Shown: positions 31,924 through 43,940, counted from the stretch's first letter. The stretch is DNA of 64,000 bases from Pseudoneurospora amorphoporcata (GCA_033297205.1 MU859099.1:1-64000); one strand, 5' to 3'. Program-made: numbers and translations. The notes: generated from the sequence alone by a model not told the origin.

Positions 31924-32803
31924 TTCTTGGTTTGTGAAGAGTTTGCAGTAGCTGGTGTCTGCTGGTGTTGGTGATATGTACGGGGCAAAGAAAGTAAACA
32001 AACGGAAAGAAGTGGTGATGGGAAGAAAGAAGCACCTTGATGGGCTTTTTTGTGAAAAGGAAAGTTGCGAGGAAAAGCTGGGAAAGAGCTGCAATTGGCT
32101 TGCGATCGGAATGTTTCGTCCGATTTAAATATTGCGGCCTTGATCGGTTGATCACCCATTTGTTTACACCTTGATGGTTCTGATGATGCCTACATGTACC
32201 TGTGAGCCCCACCCACTTACAAGTCATGACGACATTTGAGTTGACCATCAAAGGGGAAACTGGGGCAAGCGTACATGGGGGTGCACGGATCACTTTACTT
32301 TGTACACTACACTTACAGCGTGCTTAGCAGGGCATCTGGAGGGAGATCACCAGCAACTCTCACGACGTTAAGGTTTCGGTTGGGGATCGCGGGGAGAAAT
32401 GATGGAAGGTAGCGCCAGAAGGGATTCATGTGTTTTGCGTTGACTTTGGAGAACTGTTTTGCGGAAGACGAGTGTGTAGCGTGGACAGCGGCCTTCAACC
32501 ACGAGTTAAACCCTAACCCGGGAGAAGCTCGAGCTGTCCCGGCTTGTTTGGAGTGACGAGGACATCGTTTCCTTCCCCACTGTCAAAACAGTTGCAAGAA
32601 ATTTTGCAGACACAGGACTTGATTCTCAATTAACTGAGCCCCATTTTAGCATCATCATATTGACGCTTGGGACCTCGTGTTGGCCATCCCGAGTCCTGTT
32701 GCACTTGGCATAGCGAACCCCAACCCTGGGTCAGCAACACAAATTGGTCCCCAGCACAGACCACGCCCCTCCTGTCACTCACTGTCAACACCAACAACTC
32801 CCA
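31924..32803. other. Spacer upstream of the FAD-Rieske gene
   Basis: Promoter side of the FAD-Rieske gene and 3' side of the 178-aa gene. No supported frame. Confidence 0.45.
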
Positions 32804-33340
32804 TTAAACCTTCATAGCAAAAACCTCACTCTCAACCCTCCACCTCTCTGCCTCTTTTCCCCTACCCAACAACTCTATCTCCTCATCACTAACCTCCTCC
32901 CTCTTTTTCCCCGCCCAAAACACCACCCCACTGTTCTCATCCCCCTCCTTCCAACAAACAACCCTAACCCTGACCCTCCCCTCCTCCGCCAACTCCTTAA
33001 GTTTCTCTCCGTCAACAATCGGCTCCCGCATCACCACCTCTTGACTGCGTGCCTCTCCAGGGCTCAAAGTGACCAGCGCGTCTTCGGGAGGGGGCATAGC
33101 GCGCTTAATCATAAACTCAGGGAAGTCGATCTTGTTGGATGGGTTGGAAGGGGAGGAGATTTGGATAAGGCCGAGTTGGATGGCGAGGGGGTCGAGAGGG
33201 GAGGACCAGGTTAGGAGGGTTATGGGCACCGAGGGGGAGGTGTTGCGCAGGGTTAGACGGAGAGTTGGACGGCTGGCGGTGGGGTCTGGCTGGGTGACGA
33301 GTAGGGAGAGTGGGTTGGGGGATACATCTAGGGAAGACAT
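32804..33340 (-). CDS. Unassigned protein, 178 aa
   Basis: Intronless frame from ATG 33340 (MSSLDVSPNPLSLLV) to TAA-like stop after VFAMKV. The N-terminal half has alternating hydrophobic/polar segments (LRLTLRNTSPSVPITLLTW, LAIQLGLIQISS) typical of a beta-sandwich. A central DALVTLSPGEARSQEVVM and a charged half with VRVRVVCWKEGD and VVFWAGKKREEV follow. No signal peptide or membrane segment. C-rich codon use supports a real gene. I do not recognise the family. Confidence 0.65.
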   Translation of the reverse strand: MSSLDVSPNPLSLLVTQPDPTASRPTLRLTLRNTSPSVPITLLTWSSPLDPLAIQLGLIQISSPSNPSNKIDFPEFMIKRAMPPPEDALVTLSPGEARSQEVVMREPIVDGEKLKELAEEGRVRVRVVCWKEGDENSGVVFWAGKKREEVSDEEIELLGRGKEAERWRVESEVFAMKV

Positions 33341-34140
33341 CTTGGGGGATTGATGATGTTGGTAGGAAAGATGGGAAGCTTTGAAGGAGAATCGAGAGAC
33401 GTTTGAGGTGAAAGCTGGAAAAAATGAACTCGGACTGGTTTTGCCGGTTGCGGTGGTTGACGGTGGAAGTTGACCAAGAGAGTTCCCTCTTGCTGACTGC
33501 TAACAATGACCGGCGATGTTGGTGAGTTGCTGCAGAAGAACCGATGTTGCACTGTTGGCCATTTCCTATCAGAAAAAAATAGGACACAAGCCAGCGAACA
33601 CGCTTAATATCCGTATCCACACTTACCTCGGCATTCAACAGCTATGCTTCGACGATTGGAAGCTGGTGCAGCGCGGGGTCAACCAGAATGCAGCACTCGG
33701 AGACTTTCAAAAGACAGGAAGCAATCGAGAAGCCGCTTCAAAGATCATGTCAAGTCGAGAGATATGCTACCTACACGCAGTCCAATGGATTTCGGTCAAG
33801 GTTGCGAGAATCCCACGTCTTCATCTGCCTTGGCGCCAGTTGCCTCAACTGACAGCTGACTGGCCGGGCGCTTGAAGATGTCTTCATGCACGTCACTGAA
33901 CAAGGGAGGAAACCGGCTCCATCACCACTGTAACTACGGCACTGTCTAGCCGACGCTATCCCCACCTTCCCTTCTCGTTCTATCTTCCATTGTCTAACTC
34001 CGATTCACTGCACCAATGATGGAAGCGAGCAAGCCACTCACACGACCATGTTGTTCTCACAACGGTCCATCTTCTTCGGCAAGATAGGTATCAAATGGAC
34101 TGTCACTTACAACTTGGCGGAACTGCATTGACCTAGAGCA
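33341..34140. other. Spacer, no gene seen
   Basis: Upstream of the 178-aa gene. Only short frames are present. Confidence 0.4.
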
Positions 34141-35200
34141 ACATCCAGAGCAACATCCCCCTCCTCAACGGCTCAACCTCCCCCGGATGCACCTCAACCT
34201 TAACTATTGTCTTCACAGAAAGGGCAGTCACGGATGTGGAGCCTGTATCAGGAAGGTGAAGCTGGAGAAGACATGGTACGCAATGCCACCTCGGGTGGGG
34301 GAAGAGGGATCCGGCGGCATTGTTCCATCGATAGAGTTGCGGGAAGATGGCCCCTCGATGAGATCGGCAGTCAATTTCCGAAAGGGGCGTCCTTTAACGG
34401 TAAGGATTTGGTGATCAAGTGTATGATATAGATGAGTGCTGACTTGCCGTTTATGCTTTACAGGCGGGAAAAATCATCAGGTCAAGTCATACTAATCATT
34501 GGTATGGACCGGAGCATCAAGCCTGTCAGAACCTTGCTGGTCCAAATCCCGGAGCTAGTCGACTTCCCCCGCAAATCTTGGACGGCAAGATGGCACTCTG
34601 GAACAATGAAACCCTCCCATCATTCAATCAATTCATGTAGGGACGGCTGCCATCCTACTCTAAAACCACCTGGGGCACAACCTCCTTCCAAAGCGAGTTA
34701 ATCTTGAGATTTCTCTTCGGCAGAGCCCCATGTCTCGAGGACCTCAGGACAGCGTTCCAAAGCAAAGGAAAGCAGGGGGGTCATTTCGGCTTGATTGCTT
34801 ACAAGCACACGGTCCTGGAATTGCTTTGATATCACCGCCCACCCTTGCTTTGTTCCCTTCGCTCGGCTTCTGGTACGATCGAGGTACGAAAGGGAACATT
34901 GACCTATCTCGCTGGAAGCCGGCCCAAGAGCTGTGACTTTGGCGCGGGCGTAATCAAGTTCACCGCCTCCGAGCTAAGCTAGGCGGTGGACTGTTGGTTA
35001 GTTACTAGCGGGATGGGTTTCCCCATATTGGACTACTGTTATACTCCGGGCTCCGTATATCGTTCATGGAAACAAGTGCCTATAACCCGGTCCGTCTAGG
35101 GGGGCACTTTATTTCCCGCGCTCCCGCCAGGCACGGGTTCATGCGCCTTGAATTACATATCTCCCGAAACCAACAACCGCCAATGACGGACATGGAACCC
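34141..35200 (+). pseudogene. Decayed coding remnant, family uncertain
   Basis: Coding-like peptides appear in changing frames separated by stops: NIPLLNGSTSPGCTSTLTIV, ILDGKMALWNNETLPSFNQF, GHFGLIAYKHTVLEL and GMGFPILDYCYTPGSVY. The spacing and order suggest one ancestral plus-strand gene broken by indels and nonsense changes. The peptide around GKMALWNNE faintly recalls secreted glycoside hydrolases, but I cannot assign a family. There is no intact start or stop. Confidence 0.3.
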
Positions 35201-35597
35201 CCAGGATCGAAGCATTGAGAGTCACCCATTGTTTTCAGATGTCATACATATTTCTTATCTGAAGCCACGTGCAGAAAAAAACGACGTTCCTTTCTCGTCT
35301 CCACATCCGCCTGGGTGTCCATCAGCTCCAGTCCCATTGAAAGACACTGCAACTTCCCTACCCCATCTTCCTATTTGCGTATAGCCTCCTTTCTTTGCGA
35401 CATGGAGTCCGTCTGGATGGAAGCCAAGGTCTGCTCGGCCGAATGTCGCCATCATGGTTCTCCTCCGGAAAGAGTTGACACTTCAACTCGTATATAAGGC
35501 GTCATCCTCCTCCCTCTAACCCGGACCAAGAGAGAGGGAGAGAGATCAGCAGTGCTCCCCAGACAAGTCTCAGTTTCGCACCTCTTCTTCTGTAACA
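35201..35597. other. Promoter and leader of the deuterolysin gene
   Basis: It contains ACTCGTATATAAGGCG at about 35489-35504 (TATATAA core), 95-100 bases before the ATG, a plausible TATA box. GAGAGGGAGAGAGA follows in the leader. Confidence 0.5.
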
Positions 35598-36859
35598 ATG
35601 AAGTTCCTCGCCGGTCTCTCCCTCATTGCCTCGGTGGCCTCCGCCATGAGCGTTGACTTGACACAGCGTGGCGGTCCCCTTGACGTCAAGATCGAGGTCG
35701 TCGGCAACACCAACGTCAAGGCCAGCATCACCAACACGGGCAAGGAGCCTCTGAAGGTCCTCAAGACTGGTTCCATTCTTGATACTGCTGCTGTTGAGAA
35801 GACGCAGATCTTTTCTTCTTGCAAGTCCTGGCCGCTTCTCACCACTTACACCATTCTTGGCACCCCCATTAACCACAACAACTAACACTTCTCAGCCGGC
35901 CCCGTCGCCTTCGACGGTCTCCGTCTCCGTGTCGCCGCTTCCCACCTCACCGAGGACGCCTTCCAACTGATCGCCCCCGGCGAGACCGTCTCCGCCACTT
36001 GGGACCCAGCCGAAGTCCACGACCTCTCCGCCGGCGGCTCCTTCGACCTCAAAGTCTCGGGCGCGCTCCAGTTCGCCGACGTCGACAGCGTCGAACTCAA
36101 GGGCACCATCCCCTTCTCCTCCAACATGATAACCAGCCACTCGGTCGACGGCGCCGCCGCCTCCGCCGCCCGGCACTCCTTCCACGCCAAGTGGAAGCGT
36201 TCCGTCGTGCAATCCGACTGCACCTCCACCAAGGGCACCGCCACCCGCACAGCACTGAGCAACTGCCGGGCTTTGGCCGCGGCCGCCTCGCAAGCCGCCT
36301 CCTCCGGCGCCGCCGCAAAGATGACCGAGTACTTCAAGTCCAGCACCTCGGCCACGCGCTCCACCGTCGCCAACGTCTTCGCCAGGATCGCCTCCGAATG
36401 CGGCTCCACGACCTCGGGTGTAGCCAGGTACTACTGCTCCGACGTGTACGGCGCCTGCTCGAGCGGGGTTTTGGCGTATACCCTGCCCAGCGCCAGCTAC
36501 ATGGTTAACTGCCCGCTGTATTTCTCGGCGCTGAGCCCGCTGAGCAGGACGTGCCATGCGCAGGACCAGGCGACCACGACGCTGCATGAGGTTACTCACC
36601 TGGCCCAGATCAAGGGCACGACGGACCAGAATGGCTGCTATGGGTATAGTTGTGTGCAGAGCCTTAGCGCGAGCCAGAACCTGAATCATGCGGATACTTA
36701 TGCATTGTTTGCTAATGGTGAGTGCGGTTTGTTCGTTTTTTTAAACCCCAGCCCCGGACTGGACCTGAGAGGACTGGAACGGGAATTACACATGGGAGGA
36801 TGACTTGGTTGCTGACTTTTGAATACCTACCTATCTTAGCTATCTACGTTGGCTGCTAA
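35598..36859 (+). CDS. Secreted deuterolysin (M35 neutral zinc metalloprotease)
   Basis: Secreted preproprotease of the M35 (aspzincin) family. Exon 1 is 35598-35820; the donor is GC (GCAAGT), making a GC-AG intron to 35895. Exon 2 is 35896-36717 and exon 3 only 20 nt (36840-36859), completing FANAIYVGC-stop; total 354 aa. The signal peptide MKFLAGLSLIASVASA is followed by a propeptide ending near KWKR (a Kex2-type KR site). The catalytic part has HEVTHLAQ (zinc and Glu, about 304-311), GTTDQNGCYGY with the third ligand Asp, and NHADTYALFAN. Paired cysteines are present. Intact and typical. Confidence 0.93.
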
Positions 36860-37846
36860 ACGCGGTTCGACGACAACATGACTGGACTTGAAGTTACTGA
36901 GAGTATTTGAAGCCTGGAGGTGATGGGACGAAGACGGGAGAGAAATCGCGGAGTTGGTTGCCGAGGGAGGGATTGCCATGGTTGGTACCGTAGCTTTGTC
37001 CATGGTTGGTACCTAGCTTTGTCCATAGTTGGGCGGGCCATGTGTGTGCAACCTTCTTGGATACCTAGAGGTAGTAACCTCTCTGTCTTTTTGGATACCT
37101 AGGGTACACTGAGGGATTACCGGCTACCTGCTGTGTATAAGGGACCTAGTGCCTACCAGCAGGTATCTGGTAGCATGAAAATAAAGGTACTTAGGTACCT
37201 GCACCGTACCGTATTAACTTAAGCTATGATATGATTTCCACACACGTCACGTCTCGGTACATGCCATTTATTTCTTTGTGTTGGGACACTCACTTGAGTT
37301 ATGGAGAGATTCACCCCCTCACCCACTACGGTAATTATAAAAAAAAATACGGATTGAATAAATGAAGGAACGAATCTACGATGTGCGTGTGAGCGAGTCA
37401 CCTGCAAAAGACAGCGATGTGAAATGCAACGGGGCGTGTTCCCGAGTCCTAGAATACAAGGATGCAATAGCAAGATTCAAGTACATGTCTGGAGGGCAAT
37501 ACCGTTGAGAAGAGGTATGATTAATTGGAAGGTTTTGTGTCCCCCAAGTGTGTTTGTGCTTTATACTTGTACTTTGACTTGAATTCATTACCTACAGTAT
37601 TCATGTTCATAGGGTACGGGCAGGTCTTCCGTTTATGAAACCCAGAAGAAAATAACGTGAATGGGTGGGGAATCTGAAATGGATAAGGTCTTGTATCACA
37701 TCAGTCGCTTCTCCTTTCTAGATGTCCAAATCCAAGGGAGAACCAAATAATTAACACGAAAAGAAACATCCTACTTCAACACATGACATGACATTATATA
37801 CTCGGTCTTCTAATTCTACCACCATCCATCTCCCCTTCCCTTAGCC
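36860..37846. other. Convergent 3' region of deuterolysin and the RTA1-like gene
   Basis: No gene. A direct duplication of about 30 bases (CATGGTTGGTACCNTAGCTT) lies at about 36976-37025, and GGTACCT/TACCTAG motifs are dense from 37060 to 37210. Confidence 0.5.
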
Positions 37847-39020
37847 TTAAACACCAACAACCTTTTCATGCTCAAGCCCCGAACTCGTCTCCCCCATCTC
37901 ATGCCCAACATTAACAACACCCCCCTCCATGTCCCTCTCGGCTCTCATCATCAACCCCGGATTGACCTTCTCAGAATAACTCATCCAAGGAAACCACACG
38001 CCCGGCGCAAACACGGTAAACAGCACACAAGCAATCCCCACCATGAAACTCTCCAGCACCACGAAACTCGGCTCATCCTGCATGATGTCGTTTCCCCAGC
38101 CGCCCGCCATCTCGGCGATCCGGTAGACACACCTGATGAGGAGACAGGCGTACGCGCCGACCATGGCCCCGACAAAAAATTTCGTCTTGTTGGCTTGCCA
38201 CGTCTGTTGTTGTTGTTGTTGTTCAATCTCGAGGGTAGTAGCCTCAGACTCGGGAAAGGCAAAGCTCCGGAGGAAATGCTTCTTTGCCCTAAGCAAAAAA
38301 ATGGCCGAGAGGACACCGAACGCACCCAGCACGACAACCTGTAGGACAATACCGGCGATGATGACCCTGTTTCCGTGCTGCAACAGCTGGTAATCTTGTT
38401 TGCCGGCGGAGGCGGCGATGCCGCCGCCTATGGCCTGGATGACGAGACAGGAGACGTCGGCGGGGACGAAGAATAGCGGGTAGAATTTGGGGCGGAACTG
38501 GAATGGGGAGAGGGAAGGGGCTAAAGTCGCGACGATGTGCTTAAGCGTCAGGTAGAGGCCGATGCAGATGAGCGTGGGGCCGAGGATGATGGAGACGATT
38601 TGGGTTTTGAAGGCGGAAGCTTGCCAGGGGTTGGAGGAGAGGACGGCGCGGGCTGCGTAGCCTTTGTGTGTGGATTGAAGACGGTGGTTAATATCAATTG
38701 CAAGTTGGCATGATTAGAACATAAATAAAGGGTAAAGGGGGGAATGTGCAGCAGAATACCGTACCAGCACACTCCAAAATACAGCCCGCCGTAATCGCAA
38801 TCGAGTATCCCCACGTCTTCTTCCAAACACCGATAGCGAGCGTTCCAATCGCACACAGACCAAAAGCCATGGCCAGGAAAATGTTGACGCCCTGGTTGGG
38901 GTAGTAGCCCAATGTGGTGTACTCGACTCGGCAGATGGCCGTTACTTCGGTGCAGGTATCGTAGCCCGGGCGGAATTGGGGTGTGGAGGCCGGTAGGGCG
39001 GCCGGGGCTGTTTTAGACAT
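37847..39020 (-). CDS. RTA1-like seven-helix membrane protein
   Basis: Member of the fungal RTA1/RTM1/RSB1 family of lipid-translocating exporters or stress-resistance membrane proteins. Exon 1 is 39020-38765 (MSKTAPAALPAS; donor GTACGG) and exon 2 starts at about 38661 after AAAG and ends 37847, giving 356 aa. About seven hydrophobic segments are visible, including GVNIFLAMAFGLCAIGTLAI and VIIAGIVLQVVVLGAFGVLS. Family landmarks: ECAGYAARAV, FYPLFFVPADVSCLVIQAIG, LLIRCVYRIAEMAGG and FVVLESFMVGIACVLF. It is transcribed divergently from a UPC2-like regulator 750 bp away. A CAA/Q run (EQQQQQQTW) lies in a loop. Confidence 0.9.
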
Positions 39021-39771
39021 TGTGTCGGTTTTGTCCAGTCGGCCGTACAATTTGCGATCAATTATGGGAGGAAGGTGGAGGTCGGTGATCCGGAGGTGTA
39101 AGTCGAGATCGGATCCGGGGTCCGGAACGGAACGGAGAAGTGGAGACTGGACGAAAAAGGCAATCGGCGCCGGATGGGTGGAGACCGCCGTGTGTGTGCG
39201 CGTCGGAGCTGGCGACCGAAGGAATGTACAAGTTCCAAAGCTTGTTTACTTGTCGATGGTACAACCTCTTAGGAATGCAGGTTGAAAAAGCCACATGCAC
39301 CGAGAAATCCCCCAGAGTCGAGGGAAAGAAGCAAGGGAATGGCTTCGGTTTTAATCTCCTTCCCATCCCTCTCGTCGTCGTCCCCGGTGCATACCGAAAA
39401 ACTGTATGGGCAAAAGAGTCTTGGTGCGGCCGTTCCTGACTCTTTCGGGAAAGGTCCCCGTTGTGCCCTGTCTTCGGGACCACGCTTGTGTGGTGGATGT
39501 TTCGGATAGAAAAGATGCCGATTGGTAGAAATTGTCCGTATGCGAATAGACTCACACCGGGAGGGAGGGGAGTGGGCATCACAGTGGCAGCTCAACTTCA
39601 GCCCTACGCAAATTGCCGTGCACTAATAGTCGGGCCTATTTGCCGTCTGGGCTCAATTGACACAAGCGAGGTCAGCTTTTGGCTGCTTTCCACTTATCAT
39701 GAGCAACATGATTGTGACATATGCGACTTCATCTGAATGCCGACGACGACTTACAAAGTTGGTTCACATAC
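39021..39771. promoter_or_regulatory. Divergent promoter between the RTA1-like and Zn2Cys6 genes
   Basis: 750 bp shared by two divergent genes. The RTA1-proximal side has an inverted CGG palindrome CGGATCCG (about 39110-39117) followed by GGGGTCCGGAACGG, the kind of CGG-triplet arrangement Zn2Cys6 proteins bind. No perfect yeast-type sterol element (TCGTATA) is visible. Confidence 0.4.
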
Positions 39772-39857
39772 ATGGCCAAAATGACGGACTTGCCGTCTGC
39801 GATTGGTCCGATACGGCGGGCGCATCGAAAGAGTCGAACCGGTTGTGCGGCGTGTAA
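39699..39857 (+). promoter_or_regulatory. Two overlapping upstream ORFs of the Zn2Cys6 gene
   Basis: ATG 39699 opens a 52-codon frame ending at 39857, and ATG 39737 opens a 15-codon frame whose TGA (39782-39784) overlaps the second in-frame ATG (39781) of the main gene as ATGA. Both overlap the main start at 39772 in other frames and would restrain its translation if they lie in the transcript. Confidence 0.45.
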
Positions 39858-41555
39858 GGCCCGGAAGATCAAGGTAAGGTATCAATCACCCCCTTTTTGA
39901 CGAAATAATAACACCGAATTGACCGACTTCAGTGCGACGAACACCACCCGTCATGCATCAACTGCATCTCCCATGGGCTGCAATGTCCGTTTCTGTCCAT
40001 GAAGGCCAACCTGCCGCCTAGACCGAGCAGGCCATCGCCGGTATCACCATCATCACCACCGAGCATTCCCATCAACCCGAATTACCACCCCAATCCAGAT
40101 ATCGAAAATATGAACCCAATTGCCGAAACTGACGACGACGGCCCCCTCCCAACCCTCCACCTCCTTTTCCTCCACAACTTCACCTCATCCACCTACCTGA
40201 CCCTAACCACCGACCCCACCGTCGCCAACTTCTGGCGCACCTCGGTCGTCAACCTCGCCTTCTCCCTCTCATCATCATCGCCATCTTCCTCCTACCTCCT
40301 GCGCGTCCTCCTCTCTGTCTCTGCCCTGCACCTAGCCTTCCAACAATCATGTCCTCAGAAACGGGATTTCTACACCGCCCAGGCCATTCTGCTGCACCAA
40401 AAGGCGACGAGGGAGGCAATGAGGAGGATGTTACCGGTAATAGAAAGGGGAGAGGACGAGCTGGGCTTGTACCTGTTTGCCAATTTGACCATTTATGTGG
40501 CGCTGGCGAGTCCGAGGGGGAGGAGGGCGGATGGGAGGGTATATGTCTTGGAGGAAGATGAGCGGAGAAGACATGGAGATAGGGAGGGTAGAGGTAATAA
40601 TGGATTGCTGCATCCTGAAGGTGTGGGATTCGTTGGATCGGAAGCCGGTATCGGAATGGGGACGGGTGGTGCATGTGGTGGACTCGGCTTTCCGGACTGG
40701 GCGTTCCTGGTCAACGGCCCCAAGTCGCTCAGCAACAACTTCATTCTGCACAACGAGAAGCATCGGGCGTTTCTGAGGCCTTTCCTGGCGTATGGAGGGA
40801 GGAGGTGGAAGGAGGCGAGGGGCGAGTCGTCATCGTCGTCTTCATGTTCGTCCAGTGCTGCGCTGTCCCTGTCCAATGGCGGAACACCAACCGAGCCTGA
40901 AGGGAGTGGTAATGCGCATGGGATTGATATACCGAAGCCCCCCGGGCCGCTGTCTCATCTCCGCGAGCTGATCTCCAGAGACATGGACGACACCAACCCT
41001 CACCTCCAAACCTACCTCTTTGCCATTGACGAACTGGAACTTTCCCTCACACACCTGACATCCTCATCTCCCACGTCCATGTCTCCGTCCACATTCGTCA
41101 CCAACACCACCATCACGACCTCACCATCTCTCGCCCCCTGCGCCGCCGAAGGCCTCACGCTCATATCCTCCCACACCACCTCCCCATCCAACGACTCCCC
41201 TGACCCCACTTCCAGCCCAAACATGAATACCCAAGGACAAGGAGGCGACGTCCTAGACGCCATGCTTTGGCTCTGGGCCGTCTCCGACTCCTTAGTCCCG
41301 CTGCTCAAGATCCCCACCCAAGAAGCCGTAGCCATCTTTGCCCACTTCGGCATCTTGCTCAAGCACCATGAGCGACAGTGGTGGCTGCAAGGGTGGGGAG
41401 ACCATTTGATCTTGAGAGCAAAAGATATCTTGGACGAGGAACATCAACGGTGGATCAGCTGGCCGTTGGAGGTCTTGTCCGATTCATCAATGTCATGTCA
41501 GAGCGGACATGGAGGGAGGAGGAAGGAAGGAGGTGGTGGCGTAGGACAGGGGTAG
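39772..41555 (+). CDS. Zn2Cys6 transcription factor, sterol-uptake-control (UPC2)-like
   Basis: Nuclear regulator. Exon 1 is 39772-39873 and exon 2 39933-41555, 574 aa. The binuclear cluster is split by the intron after RKIK: Cys at about 25, 28, 35, 42, 45 and 52 (CAACKARKIK, CDEHHPSCINC, GLQC), preceded by the basic RRAHRKSRTG. Residues about 110-200 match the regulatory domain of UPC2-type factors: LHLLFLHNFTSSTYLTLTTD, FWRTSVVNLAF, LLRVLLSVSALHLA and FYTAQAILLHQKA. The middle and C-terminal parts are Ser/Thr/Gly-rich; ILLKHHERQWWLQGWGDHLI is conserved in the family. Sterol control is inferred from family resemblance only. Confidence 0.87.
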
Positions 41556-42223
41556 TGTAGGTAAATGGGTGGGTGGTATCTGTGAGGGATTGATTGATTT
41601 CGAGGGAATAATACCTAGGTATACATCGGAGATGGATTGGAATTTGACATGAGTCGGCAATGTATCGTGATGGTGATAAGGGTGATGTCGCGGTATCGAA
41701 TGTAGGTAGTGTATGTTTGACTTGGCGGGGGGGAAAAAAAGATGTGGGTATTCAATCATTCCATTACCGAGCCCGGCAAAGGAAACGACGGATAGACAGA
41801 CATACCTAGAAATGAAACCCCGCGGTGGAAACGATGGAAGGAGATGCAAACAGCACGCATGCTCCTCGACGGACGGACAGGTTGAGTACCTTGGCTGCGA
41901 GGTTTCAGTTCGTTTGACGATTTGGTTGTTACGAGAGGATGAAATACTACTACTACTACTACTACTACTATTTGAGAAATGTATGTTGGTGTATAAGAAG
42001 CTGTACAATAAAGAGGTGATCATGTTTGAAACTCGCCAGTTGTGGCTTTCCTGGCACTTGTGACGTGTCCTCCTTCCTTTTCGTTAACCTCCTTCCTTCC
42101 AGCAGCCCTTGACTGCGCGTATGTATGCTCGTATATATCTTGTGATATCGACAATTGAAAATAAACTGGTATCTCCCACATATCCAATACTCTCTTTCCC
42201 ATCCCCCCAGATATCATTTCACA
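41556..42223. other. Convergent 3' region of the Zn2Cys6 and DUF2434-like genes
   Basis: No gene. A (CTA)n/(TAC)n triplet array of about eight units lies at about 41945-41972. Confidence 0.5.
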
Positions 42224-43940
42224 TCACACATCCAACATACTCCTTACCTGCACTGGCGACGAGTTGATACTGGGACTCATGGAGCTCGCCGCGCTATGGT
42301 TGCTCCCCATCGGTGGTCGATCGGTTGGTCGATCCGTATACGGCGGTGGCGGCGGTTCCATGCCCGACCTTGTCGTCGTCGGTGGTCCATCCATCATCAA
42401 CTCGGCCTGTCTACTCGCCGCACTAGGCGTCATACCCACATACCTCGTGGCCGTGTGTCTCGCGCTCGCAAAGTCCCCGGGGGCAATCGGGCCCGTTACT
42501 CCGACAACATGTTGAGGCGAGGGGATGCTAACCATCTCCATATCATCTTGTGGACCGTTTGGTGAGGATTCGGCAGCGCGCGTGTGGATGGCTTCTTTAA
42601 CGTTGCGGGCGGTTGGCCCGCCGCCTCCGATCTCACACACGTTGCGCATGATTCTGTCGCGCATGGTTTCATTGCCCGCAGCTCCTCCGTGCACGCGGGA
42701 CCACCACGCTGGTTTACGCTGGATTCCGAGTTCTGCGTCAAGGGTCTGGCCGCGCTCGCGGCGCTGGCGCATCAGCTCGCGGTCTTCGTTTGGTGTAGTC
42801 AAGCCGTGGATTCCCTGGATGAGGACGATGAGCAAAGCAGGCGCGTAGCCACCGGGGTAGATGGCCTCGGGCTTTCCTCTGACGTTGAGCGGGCTCCAGG
42901 TAAAGTTCCAGGCGACCATGGCTTGGAAAAGGGCGACGATGAAGGCGAGCGGGACGATGAGCATGAAGCGGGTGGGGGTGAACTTGAAGAGGCCGATGGC
43001 GCGGTTGATGATGCCCCGGTTGCGCGGGCAGTAGTGGCGGATGGAATGCCAGAGGGAGAAGACGGTGAGCAGCCAGGTGGCGAAGAGGAAGAAGGGCGCG
43101 GTCTTGAAGCGGTTGTCGGTGGCGGTGGGTTCGGCGTCGGTGATGACTTGTTCGGGGTAGCGCTGGTGTTCGATTTTGGACCAGGAGCGGGGGACGACGA
43201 TGAAGAAGTTCTGTGGATTGTTAGAAGATGCAAGTATAGGGTAGGTAGGACAAAGACAATAAACGTACCAACCACATGAACAAGTATGCGACCAGCGGGA
43301 GGAAGAACTCGATCCAGTATCGACGCCCTTCCTCACGAAGACGGAAGGGATCGGGATCGATAAACTGTCTTTCCATCCAGCTGCCCCAATGTCTAACAGC
43401 CTCCCATGAGCAAGCAATGGCACCTATCTGCATCAGATACCAGAAGAAGCTGGTGAGAACAATGGGGATCTCGGGCAGATAGTATCGGTCGACGTCGATG
43501 TTGGTGAACAAGCTGATCAAGGCGGTGGCGCAGGTAAAGATGGCCCAGTACCACTGCCATCTGCGGCCGATGGGATGGAAGCGTTTCTGGGCGGGCAGGT
43601 ACAGTCTTCCATGTTTGTTCAAGGCAACCAGAGTCAAGACGAGACACAGACCGAATGCGACGGCGAAACCTAGGCCGGTGGCGGCACGGGGGCCGATGGG
43701 GTAAACGGGATGCCAGCACTTTGTGGCATTGATAAAGGTGCCGTTGGGGAAGATGAGGGCGGGCGCCCAAGGTTCGAAGGTAAGGTAGCACTTTGTGCCG
43801 TTGGAGAGGGTGCCGTTGGAGAATAACGTGTAGTTCCAGTTCTCGAGAGTGGTGATGTTGAAGTGGAGGCCCGAGAGGACCGTGTCGGTGTCGTTGTCGC
43901 CGTGGGGCCAGGCAAGGATATCGCGGGCGTTCATGGTCAT
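42224..43940 (-). CDS. DUF2434-like multi-pass membrane protein with C-terminal PY motif
   Basis: Fungal membrane protein of unknown role. Exon 1 is 43940-43269 (ATG MTMNARDILAW; donor GTACGT) and exon 2 43210-42224, 552 aa. The N-terminal 80 residues look lumenal/extracellular with several N-glycosylation sites (NITT, NYTL, NGTL, NGTK, NATK). Then come about seven hydrophobic segments (ATGLGFAVAFGLCLVLTLVA, WAIFTCATALISLFTN, FMLIVPLAFIVALFQAMVAW) with KRFHPIGRRWQWYW between them. The last 200 residues are cytosolic and disordered, with MEPPPPPYTDRP giving a PPPY motif for WW-domain ubiquitin ligases. The family name is from memory of the pattern. Confidence 0.8.

Noticed and set aside
35892..36689. 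265-codon minus-strand frame
   Set aside because: Antisense shadow of the deuterolysin second exon, with Gly/Ala-rich low-information content.
42584..43279. 231-codon plus-strand frame
   Set aside because: Antisense to the DUF2434-like gene; acidic/Gly content mirrors its codons.
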